A program made the position numbers and the translations under genes. Below, in pieces: positions 1 to 5,265 of a DNA stretch of 6,251 bases (position 1 is the stretch's first letter; every line of letters starts with the position of its first letter). The DNA is from Balneolales bacterium (GTDB lineage Bacteria > Bacteroidota > Rhodothermia > Balneolales > Natronogracilivirgulaceae). The stretch spans positions 1 to 6,251 of the forward strand of contig SKYY01000060.1 of NCBI GenBank assembly GCA_007127665.1, read 5' to 3'. The notes under the pieces were generated by a model that worked only from the letters and a program-made list of their open reading frames with translations, was not told where the DNA came from and ran no database searches.

Positions 1-2
1 CG

Positions 3-947
3 ACGCTCAATCAGGCAGTGCATTCGGACGGTTCCCTTGCCCTTACCGGAAGCTCCCGAATCTACGGGGATGTTTCCACAAACAGTACCATCGCCGGTGA
101 TGTGTCGTTTGGCTGGAGTACCAATATTCACGGTAATCTGGCCGTCGGGCCCGGCGGTGATCCGGAAGTAGTGGCTCCAAAAGCAAGTCAATGGGCACCG
201 GAGCACGTGACCGGTAACAAGAGTGCTTTGCCGGCGGAACTTGTCTTTGATATGCCGGACTTTCCGGACATGCCTCCGAGCACGCCCACGGGACAGTCCA
301 TGAGAGTTACCACCTGGCATGAAGATCAGGCACAGAACAGCTTTCATCACACGGAATTCGACGGCATGCTTGTGGAGGAACTTGCCATCCAGGGCAACAG
401 GACCATGACCATTGATGTCGGCAGCCAGGATCGGGTTCTTCACGTGAGGAATATCAACATTGGTCAGGGGAATCTCCATATTGTAGGGGATGGAAATCTC
501 ACGATTTATGTTGAGGATAGTTTTAGCCTGGGCGGGGGAAGCCATTTTAACTACTCCGGGGAGCCGGAAAACCTCATGATTTACTATGGCGGCAACAGCC
601 CGATCAATTTTGGAGGGAACGTGCGGTTGAACTCCAATATCTTTATTGAGAAGTCCGATATCGATATTGCGGGATCCAACCAGATTCGCGGAAACATCAT
701 TTCAGGCGGAGATAACATAAATATCACGGGGAACGCCGGCAGTCACTCGCGCGTATTTTACGCACCCAATGCCGACATTACACTAAGCGGTTCCGGCCGG
801 ATTTACGGGGCTGTTGTGGCAAAGAGTTTCGAGGCATTAGGTAACACATATGTTGAATTTCAGCATGGCACGGATGTTGAAATGCCGGATATCGAATCCG
901 GTGAGGGATCAGGCACCCCGTCCTATGCCATTGTCTACTGGAACTGA
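3..947 (+). CDS. Surface/pilus-associated beta-repeat protein, DUF7305/bactofilin-like (5' end outside window)
   Basis: The frame is open to the left edge, so about 314 residues are the C-terminal part of a longer protein. A GTG at 18 is only an internal candidate start, and no ribosome binding site supports it. The protein is rich in Gly, Asn, Ser and Ile, with alternating polar/hydrophobic stretches such as SGSGRIYGAV, typical of stacked beta-strands. The motif L-[TS]-G-S-x-R-I-Y-G-x-V occurs twice, at residues 9-19 and 256-266 counted from the GTG. The C-terminal YAPNADITLSGSGRIYG stretch resembles the DUF7305 domain found in PilX-like pilus proteins, which is family knowledge recalled rather than searched. 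It precedes two pseudopilin-like genes, so a role as an exported adhesin or minor pilus component is inferred. Codon usage and the clear stop TGA at 945 support a real gene. A cytoplasmic bactofilin-type polymer is the main alternative. Confidence 0.75.
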   Translation, partial: TLNQAVHSDGSLALTGSSRIYGDVSTNSTIAGDVSFGWSTNIHGNLAVGPGGDPEVVAPKASQWAPEHVTGNKSALPAELVFDMPDFPDMPPSTPTGQSMRVTTWHEDQAQNSFHHTEFDGMLVEELAIQGNRTMTIDVGSQDRVLHVRNINIGQGNLHIVGDGNLTIYVEDSFSLGGGSHFNYSGEPENLMIYYGGNSPINFGGNVRLNSNIFIEKSDIDIAGSNQIRGNIISGGDNINITGNAGSHSRVFYAPNADITLSGSGRIYGAVVAKSFEALGNTYVEFQHGTDVEMPDIESGEGSGTPSYAIVYWN

Positions 948-1031
948 CCAATATTTCTGTATGACGCCCGTCGGTGCACAATCATTGCCGACCAGGTGTC
1001 TGACAATATCCACGCAAGAAAAAAATAACAG

Positions 1032-1445
1032 ATGTCTACAGCGCAAACATTTCTGGCCATCGGCGCCATTTTCCTTTTTTCGATCACCTCACTGAATGTG
1101 AACCGGATCAACGTGATGGCGGTCCATAATGGCATCAATAACCAGATTACCAGCGATGCGGTCAATTTCGGAAGAGATATGAGTGACATGGTACAATCGT
1201 ATGCCTTCCAGTATGATAACCTGGTCGCCACATTTGGCGGATTGAATGACGTCACGTCTCCGTCACACAGAATGACCAGGACAACATCGCTGGGCCATAC
1301 CTTCCACGCCGTTTTCGATGTATCCAATGAACATCAGCTGCGGCACGGTCAAGCCGGGCGAATGATTACCATCCGAGTCTTTCTGGAAGAGGAAAACGAC
1401 TTTGTTGAAAAGGCGGAATACGTAACCTCCGTTGTACCAATGTGA
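1032..1445 (+). CDS. Small pseudopilin-like protein with N-terminal hydrophobic helix
   Basis: The product is 137 residues. Residues 6-19 (TFLAIGAIFLFSIT) form one hydrophobic helix right at the N terminus. A polar, mostly soluble region follows, ending in a beta-like stretch (MITIRVFLEEEN) near residue 110. This is the layout of minor pilins and type II secretion pseudopilins. However, no leader peptide ending in Gly before a Phe/Met and no Glu at position +5 are evident, so processing by a prepilin peptidase is uncertain. It lies 84 bases after the preceding gene and 51 before the next, in the same direction, so the three are probably co-transcribed. The upstream sequence is A-rich (AAGAAAAAAATAACAG) with no strong Shine-Dalgarno. 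The family is not firmly recognised, and the role in a pilus-like assembly is inferred. Confidence 0.7.
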   Translation: MSTAQTFLAIGAIFLFSITSLNVNRINVMAVHNGINNQITSDAVNFGRDMSDMVQSYAFQYDNLVATFGGLNDVTSPSHRMTRTTSLGHTFHAVFDVSNEHQLRHGQAGRMITIRVFLEEENDFVEKAEYVTSVVPM

Positions 1446-1496
1446 CCCGGTGCCAATTGAAAAATAACTATCCCGTAAATCTTTATTCATCACGCC

Positions 1497-2003
1497 ATGC
1501 ATCCTGATATCGTGTTACCATCCATCATAGTAGGACTGCTTATAACCATGGTCCTGGGATTCCAGATGCTCATTGTGGAATCTTCGGTCGACAACAGGTT
1601 GCAGGCGGAAATGCAGTCTAACTCTGCTCTGGCACTGGAGCTTATTCGCGAAGAAATAAGGGGTCTGGACCAAATCCTGAGTGAGCCGGACAATGCCCTG
1701 GTTTTCCGAACCTTCGCGGGGGATTCTGTATCGATTTCACGGTCAGGGAGAAACCTGGTAATAAGCAGGCACTTCGCCCATTCGCAGGTAACGGACAATG
1801 TGACACATCCGCTTAACCTGTCCGTACTTGAATTTTCGGTTCAACCGGACTCCATGCCATACGAGTTTGCGAACTTCATCAGGGTATTTCTGGAAACCTC
1901 GAGCAATCCCGATCAGCATGTTGCCTCGAGCAATAATAAAAGCAGTGCCAGGTCACGTTCCCAAACCGATTTCTTCCTGAGGCACAAGGCGGCGGTAAAT
2001 TAA
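1497..2003 (+). CDS. Small pseudopilin-like protein with N-terminal hydrophobic helix
   Basis: The product is 168 residues. Residues 5-26 (LPSIIVGLLITMVLGFQMLIVE) form a single N-terminal membrane helix. It runs into an amphipathic stretch, RLQAEMQSNSALALELIREEIRGLDQI at roughly residues 34-60, which looks like a continuing long alpha-helix. The rest is beta-like and polar, ending in a Ser/Arg/Lys-rich tail. This lollipop layout is typical of minor pilins that anchor in the inner membrane and enter a fibre. No canonical prepilin cleavage site is visible. The ATG at 1497 is preferred: a stop lies in frame at 1476-1478 and only an ATT lies between. No Shine-Dalgarno is seen. It follows the previous gene by 51 bases and closes the pilin-like block. 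Exact function is unknown. Confidence 0.7.
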   Translation: MHPDIVLPSIIVGLLITMVLGFQMLIVESSVDNRLQAEMQSNSALALELIREEIRGLDQILSEPDNALVFRTFAGDSVSISRSGRNLVISRHFAHSQVTDNVTHPLNLSVLEFSVQPDSMPYEFANFIRVFLETSSNPDQHVASSNNKSSARSRSQTDFFLRHKAAVN

Positions 2004-2080
2004 GAGGAACAAGCGTTGGCCTGACGTTAAACGGAAACTTCTTTTTGCGTACCTTGTCATTTTGAAGAATCCCGAACGTT

Positions 2081-3052
2081 ATGAGCCGACTAACCGCATG
2101 GAAACAGCGCTGGCAGAAGTTTTCCGCTGACCCGCGCGCCAAAATGCTGCAGAAGCTGCTGCAACGGGCGATCCTGCTGGCCATCCTCGGTCTCATCATC
2201 TACCGGCTGACGGATATCGGCTGGGGGGAGGTGCTGCAGTCGCTGCCGGTCAGCCCGTGGTTCTACATCCTGTTCGGGGTGCTGTTCACCAGCCTGCCGA
2301 TCGCCGAGATCTTCATCTACCGACGGCTCTGGACCTTCGATGCGTGGCAGGGGTTCCGCGCGTTCCTCACAAAATGGGTATACAACCACGAGGTGGTGGG
2401 CTATTCGGGCGAGTTCTATCTGTTCATCTGGGCGCGCAGGCGGGTGGGGCTGGGCGACCGGCAGATCTTCAAGCACATCCGCGACAACAGCATCATATCG
2501 TCGGTCACATCCAACCTGGTGGCCATCACGCTGCTGAGCGTGCTGCTGTACACCGGCCAGCTGGACCTGACCCATTTGCTCGATGATACCGCACCCATAT
2601 ACATCGGCGCGGGCATCCTGGTACTGGCGGTGGTGACGGCGCTGGTGGTGCAGTTCCGACACTATATCTTCGACATGCCGATGCGCACAGCCGCATCCAT
2701 CTTCGGCATCTATCTGACGCGTTTTATGCTTCATCATGCCGGTATGGTACTCATGTGGATGGCGGCCATTCCCGGTATGCCGCTTCCGGTGTGGCTGACG
2801 TTTCTTGCGATGCTGATCGTTATCAACCGGATCCCGTTCATGCCAAGCAAGGACCTGGTTTTCCTGTGGGCCGGGCTGGAATACGCGCGCGGGCTGGACG
2901 TGACCATAGCCGCGGTCGCCGGCATGTTGCTGGTCTACAGCGCGCTGCACAAGGTGGTGAACCTGGCGCTGTTCCTGCTGCTGCAGTACGGGTTCCGCGA
3001 TCCGGAAATTGAAGAGGCGAAATCAGCCCGTGGCAGCCATCCGTCCGGGTAG
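2081..3052 (+). CDS. Multi-spanning inner-membrane protein, possibly flippase/LPG-synthase-TM-like
   Basis: The product is 323 residues with about six to eight hydrophobic segments: near 27-44, 57-78, 137-155, 168-190, 205-230, 235-252, 278-292 and 296-310. The N terminus is basic and probably cytoplasmic. Conserved-looking polar patches sit between helices, for example EVVGYSGEFYLFIWARRR around residue 105 and NRIPFMPSKDLVFLWAG around residue 248. The overall length, the helix pattern and a proline-containing loop before the last pair of helices recall the lysylphosphatidylglycerol-synthase transmembrane/UPF0104 family. That assignment is tentative and no catalytic residue can be named. Local GC is high (about 67% in 2221-2280, against about 47% in 481-540), so this gene differs in base composition from both neighbours. 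It lies 77 bases after the pilin-like block with no clear terminator between. Confidence 0.7.
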   Translation: MSRLTAWKQRWQKFSADPRAKMLQKLLQRAILLAILGLIIYRLTDIGWGEVLQSLPVSPWFYILFGVLFTSLPIAEIFIYRRLWTFDAWQGFRAFLTKWVYNHEVVGYSGEFYLFIWARRRVGLGDRQIFKHIRDNSIISSVTSNLVAITLLSVLLYTGQLDLTHLLDDTAPIYIGAGILVLAVVTALVVQFRHYIFDMPMRTAASIFGIYLTRFMLHHAGMVLMWMAAIPGMPLPVWLTFLAMLIVINRIPFMPSKDLVFLWAGLEYARGLDVTIAAVAGMLLVYSALHKVVNLALFLLLQYGFRDPEIEEAKSARGSHPSG

Positions 3053-3094
3053 TTACAGGCAGATCGCGAAGAGGGTTTATAACGGAACAGATTG

Positions 3095-3183
3095 TTATCG
3101 GCAAAACTTCAGTTTCTCGCTTCTGCATCCGATAAAGGGGAAAGCAATGGTCAACCCGTGCGGGGTAACAGGCGGAGTATCGG
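3095..3183 (+). promoter_or_regulatory. Leader of first receiver gene with two mutually exclusive stems
   Basis: CCGATAA at 3129-3135 is the exact reverse complement of TTATCGG at 3095-3101, giving a 7-bp stem with a 27-base loop. Its first six bases, CCGATA, are also complementary to TATCGG at 3178-3183. Only one of the two helices can form at a time. A Shine-Dalgarno-like AAAGGGG (3134-3140) overlaps and abuts the shared arm. This is seen directly in the sequence, but a regulatory role is inference and 6-7 bp stems are not rare by chance. A DNA operator is an equally open reading. Confidence 0.35.
3101..3175 (+). repeat. Dispersed leader repeat, copy A (upstream of first receiver gene)
   Basis: Blocks shared with copy B at 3964-4044, in the same order: AAAACTTCAGTT (3103-3114), ATCCGATAA (3127-3135), GGTCAA followed by yCCG (3149-3158), then GGGG (3162-3165) and CAGGCG (CAG-CG in copy B). 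Spacing between the first three blocks agrees to within one base. The copy spans a possible upstream ATG at 3147. Because copy B is non-coding, this favours translation of the receiver gene from 3222. Confidence 0.5.
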
Positions 3184-3221
3184 CCAGGCCACCTCGCCGG
3201 CAAATAAAAATTGTATTCAAG

Positions 3222-3629
3222 ATGATGGAAAAGACGAAAACATTGATAGTGGAAGACGATTTCACCAGCCGCATGCTGATGCAAGAACTATTGAAAAAAT
3301 TTGGTACGACCCATGTAGCGGTAAACGGAAGGGAGGCTGTAGATGCAGTGAGCCACGCAATGGATCAAGGCGATCCCTACACCCTCATTTGTCTTGACAT
3401 CATGATGCCGGAGATGGACGGCCAGGATGCACTCCGAAATATCCGCGCATTGGAAAAAAAACGGGGTATCACATCCTCCGACGGGGTGAAAATTGTCATG
3501 ACAACCGCTCTGGATGATATGAAGAGTGTCAGTGCCGCCTATTTCGGTTTATGTGACGGTTATCTGACAAAACCCATAACCAAGCCGAAGCTGTTGGAAG
3601 AGTTGCGTAAACAAGGTGTAACTCTGTAA
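3222..3629 (+). CDS. Stand-alone response regulator receiver protein
   Basis: The product is 135 residues from ATG 3222 and consists of a single receiver domain with no output domain, as in CheY or Spo0F types. The acidic pocket is E11-D12-D13 (LIVEDDF), the phosphoacceptor is D59 in LICLDIMMPEMDG, the switch threonine is T95 (VMTTA), and the invariant lysine is K117 followed by P118 (LTKPITKP). A few residues before the first beta strand is normal for the family, which is why 3222 (or the adjacent 3225) is chosen. An in-frame ATG at 3147 has a better Shine-Dalgarno-like AAAGGGG. It would add 25 basic, non-receiver residues and lies inside a leader repeat that is non-coding elsewhere. The last codons, from PKLLEELRK onward, are the first unit of a tandem array that continues past the stop. 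It probably passes phosphate within the downstream chemotaxis-like system. Confidence 0.88.
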   Translation: MMEKTKTLIVEDDFTSRMLMQELLKKFGTTHVAVNGREAVDAVSHAMDQGDPYTLICLDIMMPEMDGQDALRNIRALEKKRGITSSDGVKIVMTTALDDMKSVSAAYFGLCDGYLTKPITKPKLLEELRKQGVTL

Positions 3630-3773
3630 AGCCGAAGCTGTTGGAAGAATTTGTGCAAACAAGAGATTGCATCAGTAAAACCGAAGCTGTTGGAAGAGTT
3701 GCGTAAACAAGCTGTTAGTCAGTAAAACCGAAGCTGTTGGAAGAGTTGCGTAAACAAGCTGTTAGTCAGTAAA
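3584..3773 (+). repeat. Tandem array of about 47 bp (4 copies) copied from the 3' end of the receiver gene
   Basis: Units start at 3584, 3631, 3680 and 3727, with periods of 47, 49 and 47. Unit 1 is the coding tail plus stop of the receiver gene. Units 3 and 4 are identical over 47 bases. Unit 1 differs from them at five positions, four of them in its last 16 bases. Unit 2 is diverged and two bases longer. Each unit begins with [GA]CCGAAGCTGTTGGAAGA and ends in GTAAA, so each carries a stop codon. Read in the gene's register, the tails would be KQGVTL (unit 1) and KQAVSQ (units 3 and 4), while unit 2 would run on into unit 3 for 24 codons from PKL to a stop at 3704. Recent duplication is indicated by the identity of units 3 and 4. 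Confidence 0.92.
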
Positions 3774-3779
3774 GAGTCG

Positions 3780-3959
3780 TCAAGCAATATAGCGCATCAC
3801 CTTTTCCCGCGCTTCTTTAGAATCCGGATGTCGCAGCATGCCGCAAACGGTACTCCATTGCATATGCAAGGTACGGCACGTGAAGAAGGCATATAACGAT
3901 AACCCGACTTCTGACGACAACCCGACTTCTGACGACCACCCGACTAATAAGCAAGGCAT
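3780..3959 (-). CDS. Possible small ORF or gene relic, 59 residues
   Basis: On the minus strand an ATG at 3959 opens a 59-residue frame ending in TGA at 3780-3782. The second half (residues 31-59) reads like a real protein end, with a charged helix PDSKEAREKVMRYIA. The first half contains SSEVGL twice in succession, from an 18-bp DNA repeat that keeps the frame. No Shine-Dalgarno or promoter is visible, and an in-frame TGA lies a few codons upstream of the ATG. It is the only minus-strand candidate here and could equally be the tail of a decayed gene. I do not recognise the family. Confidence 0.25.
   Translation of the reverse strand: MPCLLVGWSSEVGLSSEVGLSLYAFFTCRTLHMQWSTVCGMLRHPDSKEAREKVMRYIA
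3901..3945 (+). repeat. 18-bp tandem repeat, two full copies and one partial
   Basis: AACCCGACTTCTGACGAC occurs exactly twice, at 3901-3918 and 3919-3936. A partial third copy (CACCCGACT, 3937-3945) follows. The period is a multiple of three and, on the minus strand, encodes SSEVGL in the possible small ORF. Confidence 0.9.
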
Positions 3960-3963
3960 TTGA

Positions 3964-4044
3964 GCAAAAAAACTTCAGTTCTTCTTTTTTTTAATCCGAT
4001 AAGTATTAAACCGGGGTCAATCCGGCTCATGAGGGGCTGCAGCG
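3964..4044 (+). repeat. Dispersed leader repeat, copy B (upstream of cheY-like gene)
   Basis: AAAACTTCAGTT (3969-3980), ATCCGATAA (3994-4002), GGTCAA followed by TCCG (4015-4024), GGGG (4033-4036) and CAGCG match copy A at 3101-3175 in order. Spacing is within one base for the first three blocks and looser afterwards. The stretch between the first two blocks is a T-run here but mixed pyrimidines in copy A. No convincing gene covers this copy. Confidence 0.5.
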
Positions 4045-4191
4045 ACAACCCCAAATTCAGCCTTGGCTGACCACATAGGTATACATCTTGCACCAGTAAC
4101 AAGAGCAGAAGCTCCAGGAACCGCGACATTCCATCCCGGTTTCATCTGGATCTGCTCTGCGCGAGGCCTGTCACGAGCAGGTCTGACGCAG
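4008..4191 (+). promoter_or_regulatory. Inverted-repeat-rich leader of the cheY-like gene
   Basis: AAACCGGGGT (4008-4017) can pair with ATCCCGGTTT (4133-4142), a 10-bp helix with one G-U pair. It encloses short hairpins: GGGG/CCCC (4033-4036 with 4049-4052), TCAGC/GCTGA (4057-4061 with 4066-4070), and GAGC/GCTC around AGAA (4103-4106 with 4111-4114). Nearer the gene, CTGCTC (4152-4157) pairs with GAGCAG at 4175-4180, or alternatively with an identical GAGCAG at 4103-4108. This fits a folded 5' leader, but each stem alone is within chance expectation for a 590-base gap. No known riboswitch was recognised. Confidence 0.3.
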
Positions 4192-4203
4192 GAAATAATT
4201 AAT

Positions 4204-4210
4204 GGAGGAG
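4204..4210 (+). promoter_or_regulatory. Strong Shine-Dalgarno site of the cheY-like gene
   Basis: GGAGGAG lies 7 bases before ATG 4218 and fixes the start of this gene. No other gene in the window has a site this strong, which suggests the CheY-like protein is made in larger amounts than its neighbours. Confidence 0.85.
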
Positions 4211-4217
4211 TTCCAAT

Positions 4218-4679
4218 ATGAGCAAAATCAAGGCGCTGGTCGTTGATGATTCCAAAATCATGCGCAGTGCGGTTAAACGAACACTGAACCAGCTAATGCT
4301 GGCCGATTTCGAATACGTGGAAGCCATTGACGGTGAAGATGCGCTGGAAAAATTTTCCGATGACATACAAATAGTTTTCCTCGACTGGAACATGCCGAGA
4401 ATGACAGGGGTGGAATTTTCCAAAGCCGTACGGAAAAAAGGCAACACCGAACACATACCCATTATCATGATCACGGCAGAAAAATCGATGGGCAAGGTGG
4501 ACACTGCGCTCAACGAGGGCGGCGCCAACGCTTATGTAACCAAGCCCTTTACAGCCGATCAGGTCTCTCAGGTTTTGAGCAGATATATTGACAAGAACGG
4601 CAACTTCCTGACAGAAAACGGCGATCAGGGCGAAAAGAAAAGCTTTTTTAAAGATATGTTAAACTTCAACAAACAATGA
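4218..4679 (+). CDS. cheY: CheY-like chemotaxis response regulator
   Basis: The product is 153 residues. Residues 1-125 are a receiver domain, with acidic pocket D10-D11 (LVVDDSKIMR), phosphoacceptor D56 in VFLDWNMPRMTG, switch T86 (MITAEKS), and K109-P110 (YVTKPF). The DWNMP signature matches classical CheY. A polar, lysine-rich tail of about 28 residues (126-153, ending DMLNFNKQ) follows. It is longer than the roughly 120-130 residues of minimal CheY proteins and contains no DNA-binding domain. The gene overlaps the next (CheX-like) by ATGA, so the two products are probably made from one transcript by coupled translation. CheY proteins are phosphorylated by CheA and signal to a motor or other output. 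Which output applies here (flagella, pili or gliding) cannot be told, though pilin-like genes lie upstream. Confidence 0.9.
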   Translation: MSKIKALVVDDSKIMRSAVKRTLNQLMLADFEYVEAIDGEDALEKFSDDIQIVFLDWNMPRMTGVEFSKAVRKKGNTEHIPIIMITAEKSMGKVDTALNEGGANAYVTKPFTADQVSQVLSRYIDKNGNFLTENGDQGEKKSFFKDMLNFNKQ

Positions 4680-5191
4680 GCGAACTGTTACCCATAGACC
4701 TTGCCGATTTGAAAGAGATACCTCAGGAGATTATCACATCTGTAAGGGAGAGTGTGGAAGTCACTTTTGAATCTATTTCCGGAAGCCGTCCGGAGTTTCA
4801 TGAAAACGGCGACGAGAACGCCCCCATGAACGGGATCATCGGCCATATTACCGTGTTCAACTCGCATCACACTCTCACTTTGATGGTGGCCATACCCCGA
4901 GAGACCGCCCTGAGCATATCCGAAGTTTTCTGCGGGATGGAGATTCCGTTTGAGAGCGACGATATGGGGGATCTGGTCGGGGAGTTATCCAATATTCTTG
5001 CCGGCGAAGTGGCGGCCAGTGTGGAGCAGGTCGGTTTTACGGGGCAGAGTTCCCTGCCTACGGTCACGCGTGGCAGCGATCTGAAGCTGTTCATGCCAAA
5101 CAAACCCCCGACAGCGCGGCTCCGTTTTGAGGGCAGCGGCGGTGGTTTCTGGGTCAACCTGGCCCTGTACGAGTCCGTCAGCCGGAAATAG
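4676..5191 (+). CDS. cheX: CheX-like CheY-phosphate phosphatase
   Basis: The product is 171 residues, near the usual length for CheX with a short N-terminal extension. The diagnostic part is DLVGELSNILAGEVAAS at residues 99-115: the E103/N106 pair in a long helix matches the E-x-x-N catalytic dyad of the CheC/CheX/FliY family, which hydrolyses the phosphoryl group on CheY. There is a single copy of the dyad, as in CheX, whereas CheC usually has two. Flanking beta segments (MNGIIGHITVF, LTLMVAIP, KPPTARLRFE) fit the fold. The start ATG is embedded in the stop of the cheY-like gene (ATGA at 4676-4679) and has no Shine-Dalgarno, so translational coupling is expected. The neighbouring CheY-like protein is the obvious substrate. 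Assignment rests on motif recognition, not a search. Confidence 0.82.
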   Translation: MSELLPIDLADLKEIPQEIITSVRESVEVTFESISGSRPEFHENGDENAPMNGIIGHITVFNSHHTLTLMVAIPRETALSISEVFCGMEIPFESDDMGDLVGELSNILAGEVAASVEQVGFTGQSSLPTVTRGSDLKLFMPNKPPTARLRFEGSGGGFWVNLALYESVSRK

Positions 5192-5265
5192 GTTCCGGTG
5201 CTCAGGCGACGGATTTGTTCCAGATCCAATCGAAAAAAAATGGTCAAAAACCAATCAAAACGAAA

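Noticed and set aside
2090..2950. Minus-strand 286-residue His/Gln/Arg-rich frame
   Set aside because: It is antisense to the membrane protein gene in GC-rich DNA. Its composition is typical of shadow frames and it has no domain pattern.
3127..3175. c-di-GMP-I riboswitch, suggested by GATAAAGGGGAAAGC
   Set aside because: The conserved GACGCAAAGCC segment and the tetraloop/receptor pairing are not visible. Only a covariance-model scan could overturn this.
3009..3221. Longer start for the first receiver gene (ATG 3009 or 3147)
   Set aside because: The added residues are unlike any receiver domain, ATG 3009 lies inside the preceding gene, and part of the extension matches a leader repeat that is non-coding at 3964-4044.
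3584..3773. CRISPR array
   Set aside because: The units are contiguous with no unique spacers, begin inside a coding sequence, and are not bordered by cas genes.
3966..3992. Terminator formed by A7 and T8 tracts
   Set aside because: The stem would be only A-T pairs without a GC-rich core, and the tracts are part of the leader repeat shared with 3101-3175.
4080..4086. Promoter -10 box TATACAT before the cheY-like gene
   Set aside because: No convincing -35 box at a normal spacing, and no match to the Bacteroidota TAnnTTTG pattern.
3944..4129. Minus-strand 61-residue frame beginning MSRFLELLLLLLV
   Set aside because: Low-complexity start, no ribosome site, and it lies over the inverted-repeat leader of the cheY-like gene. 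Its frame also differs from that of the adjacent 59-residue candidate.
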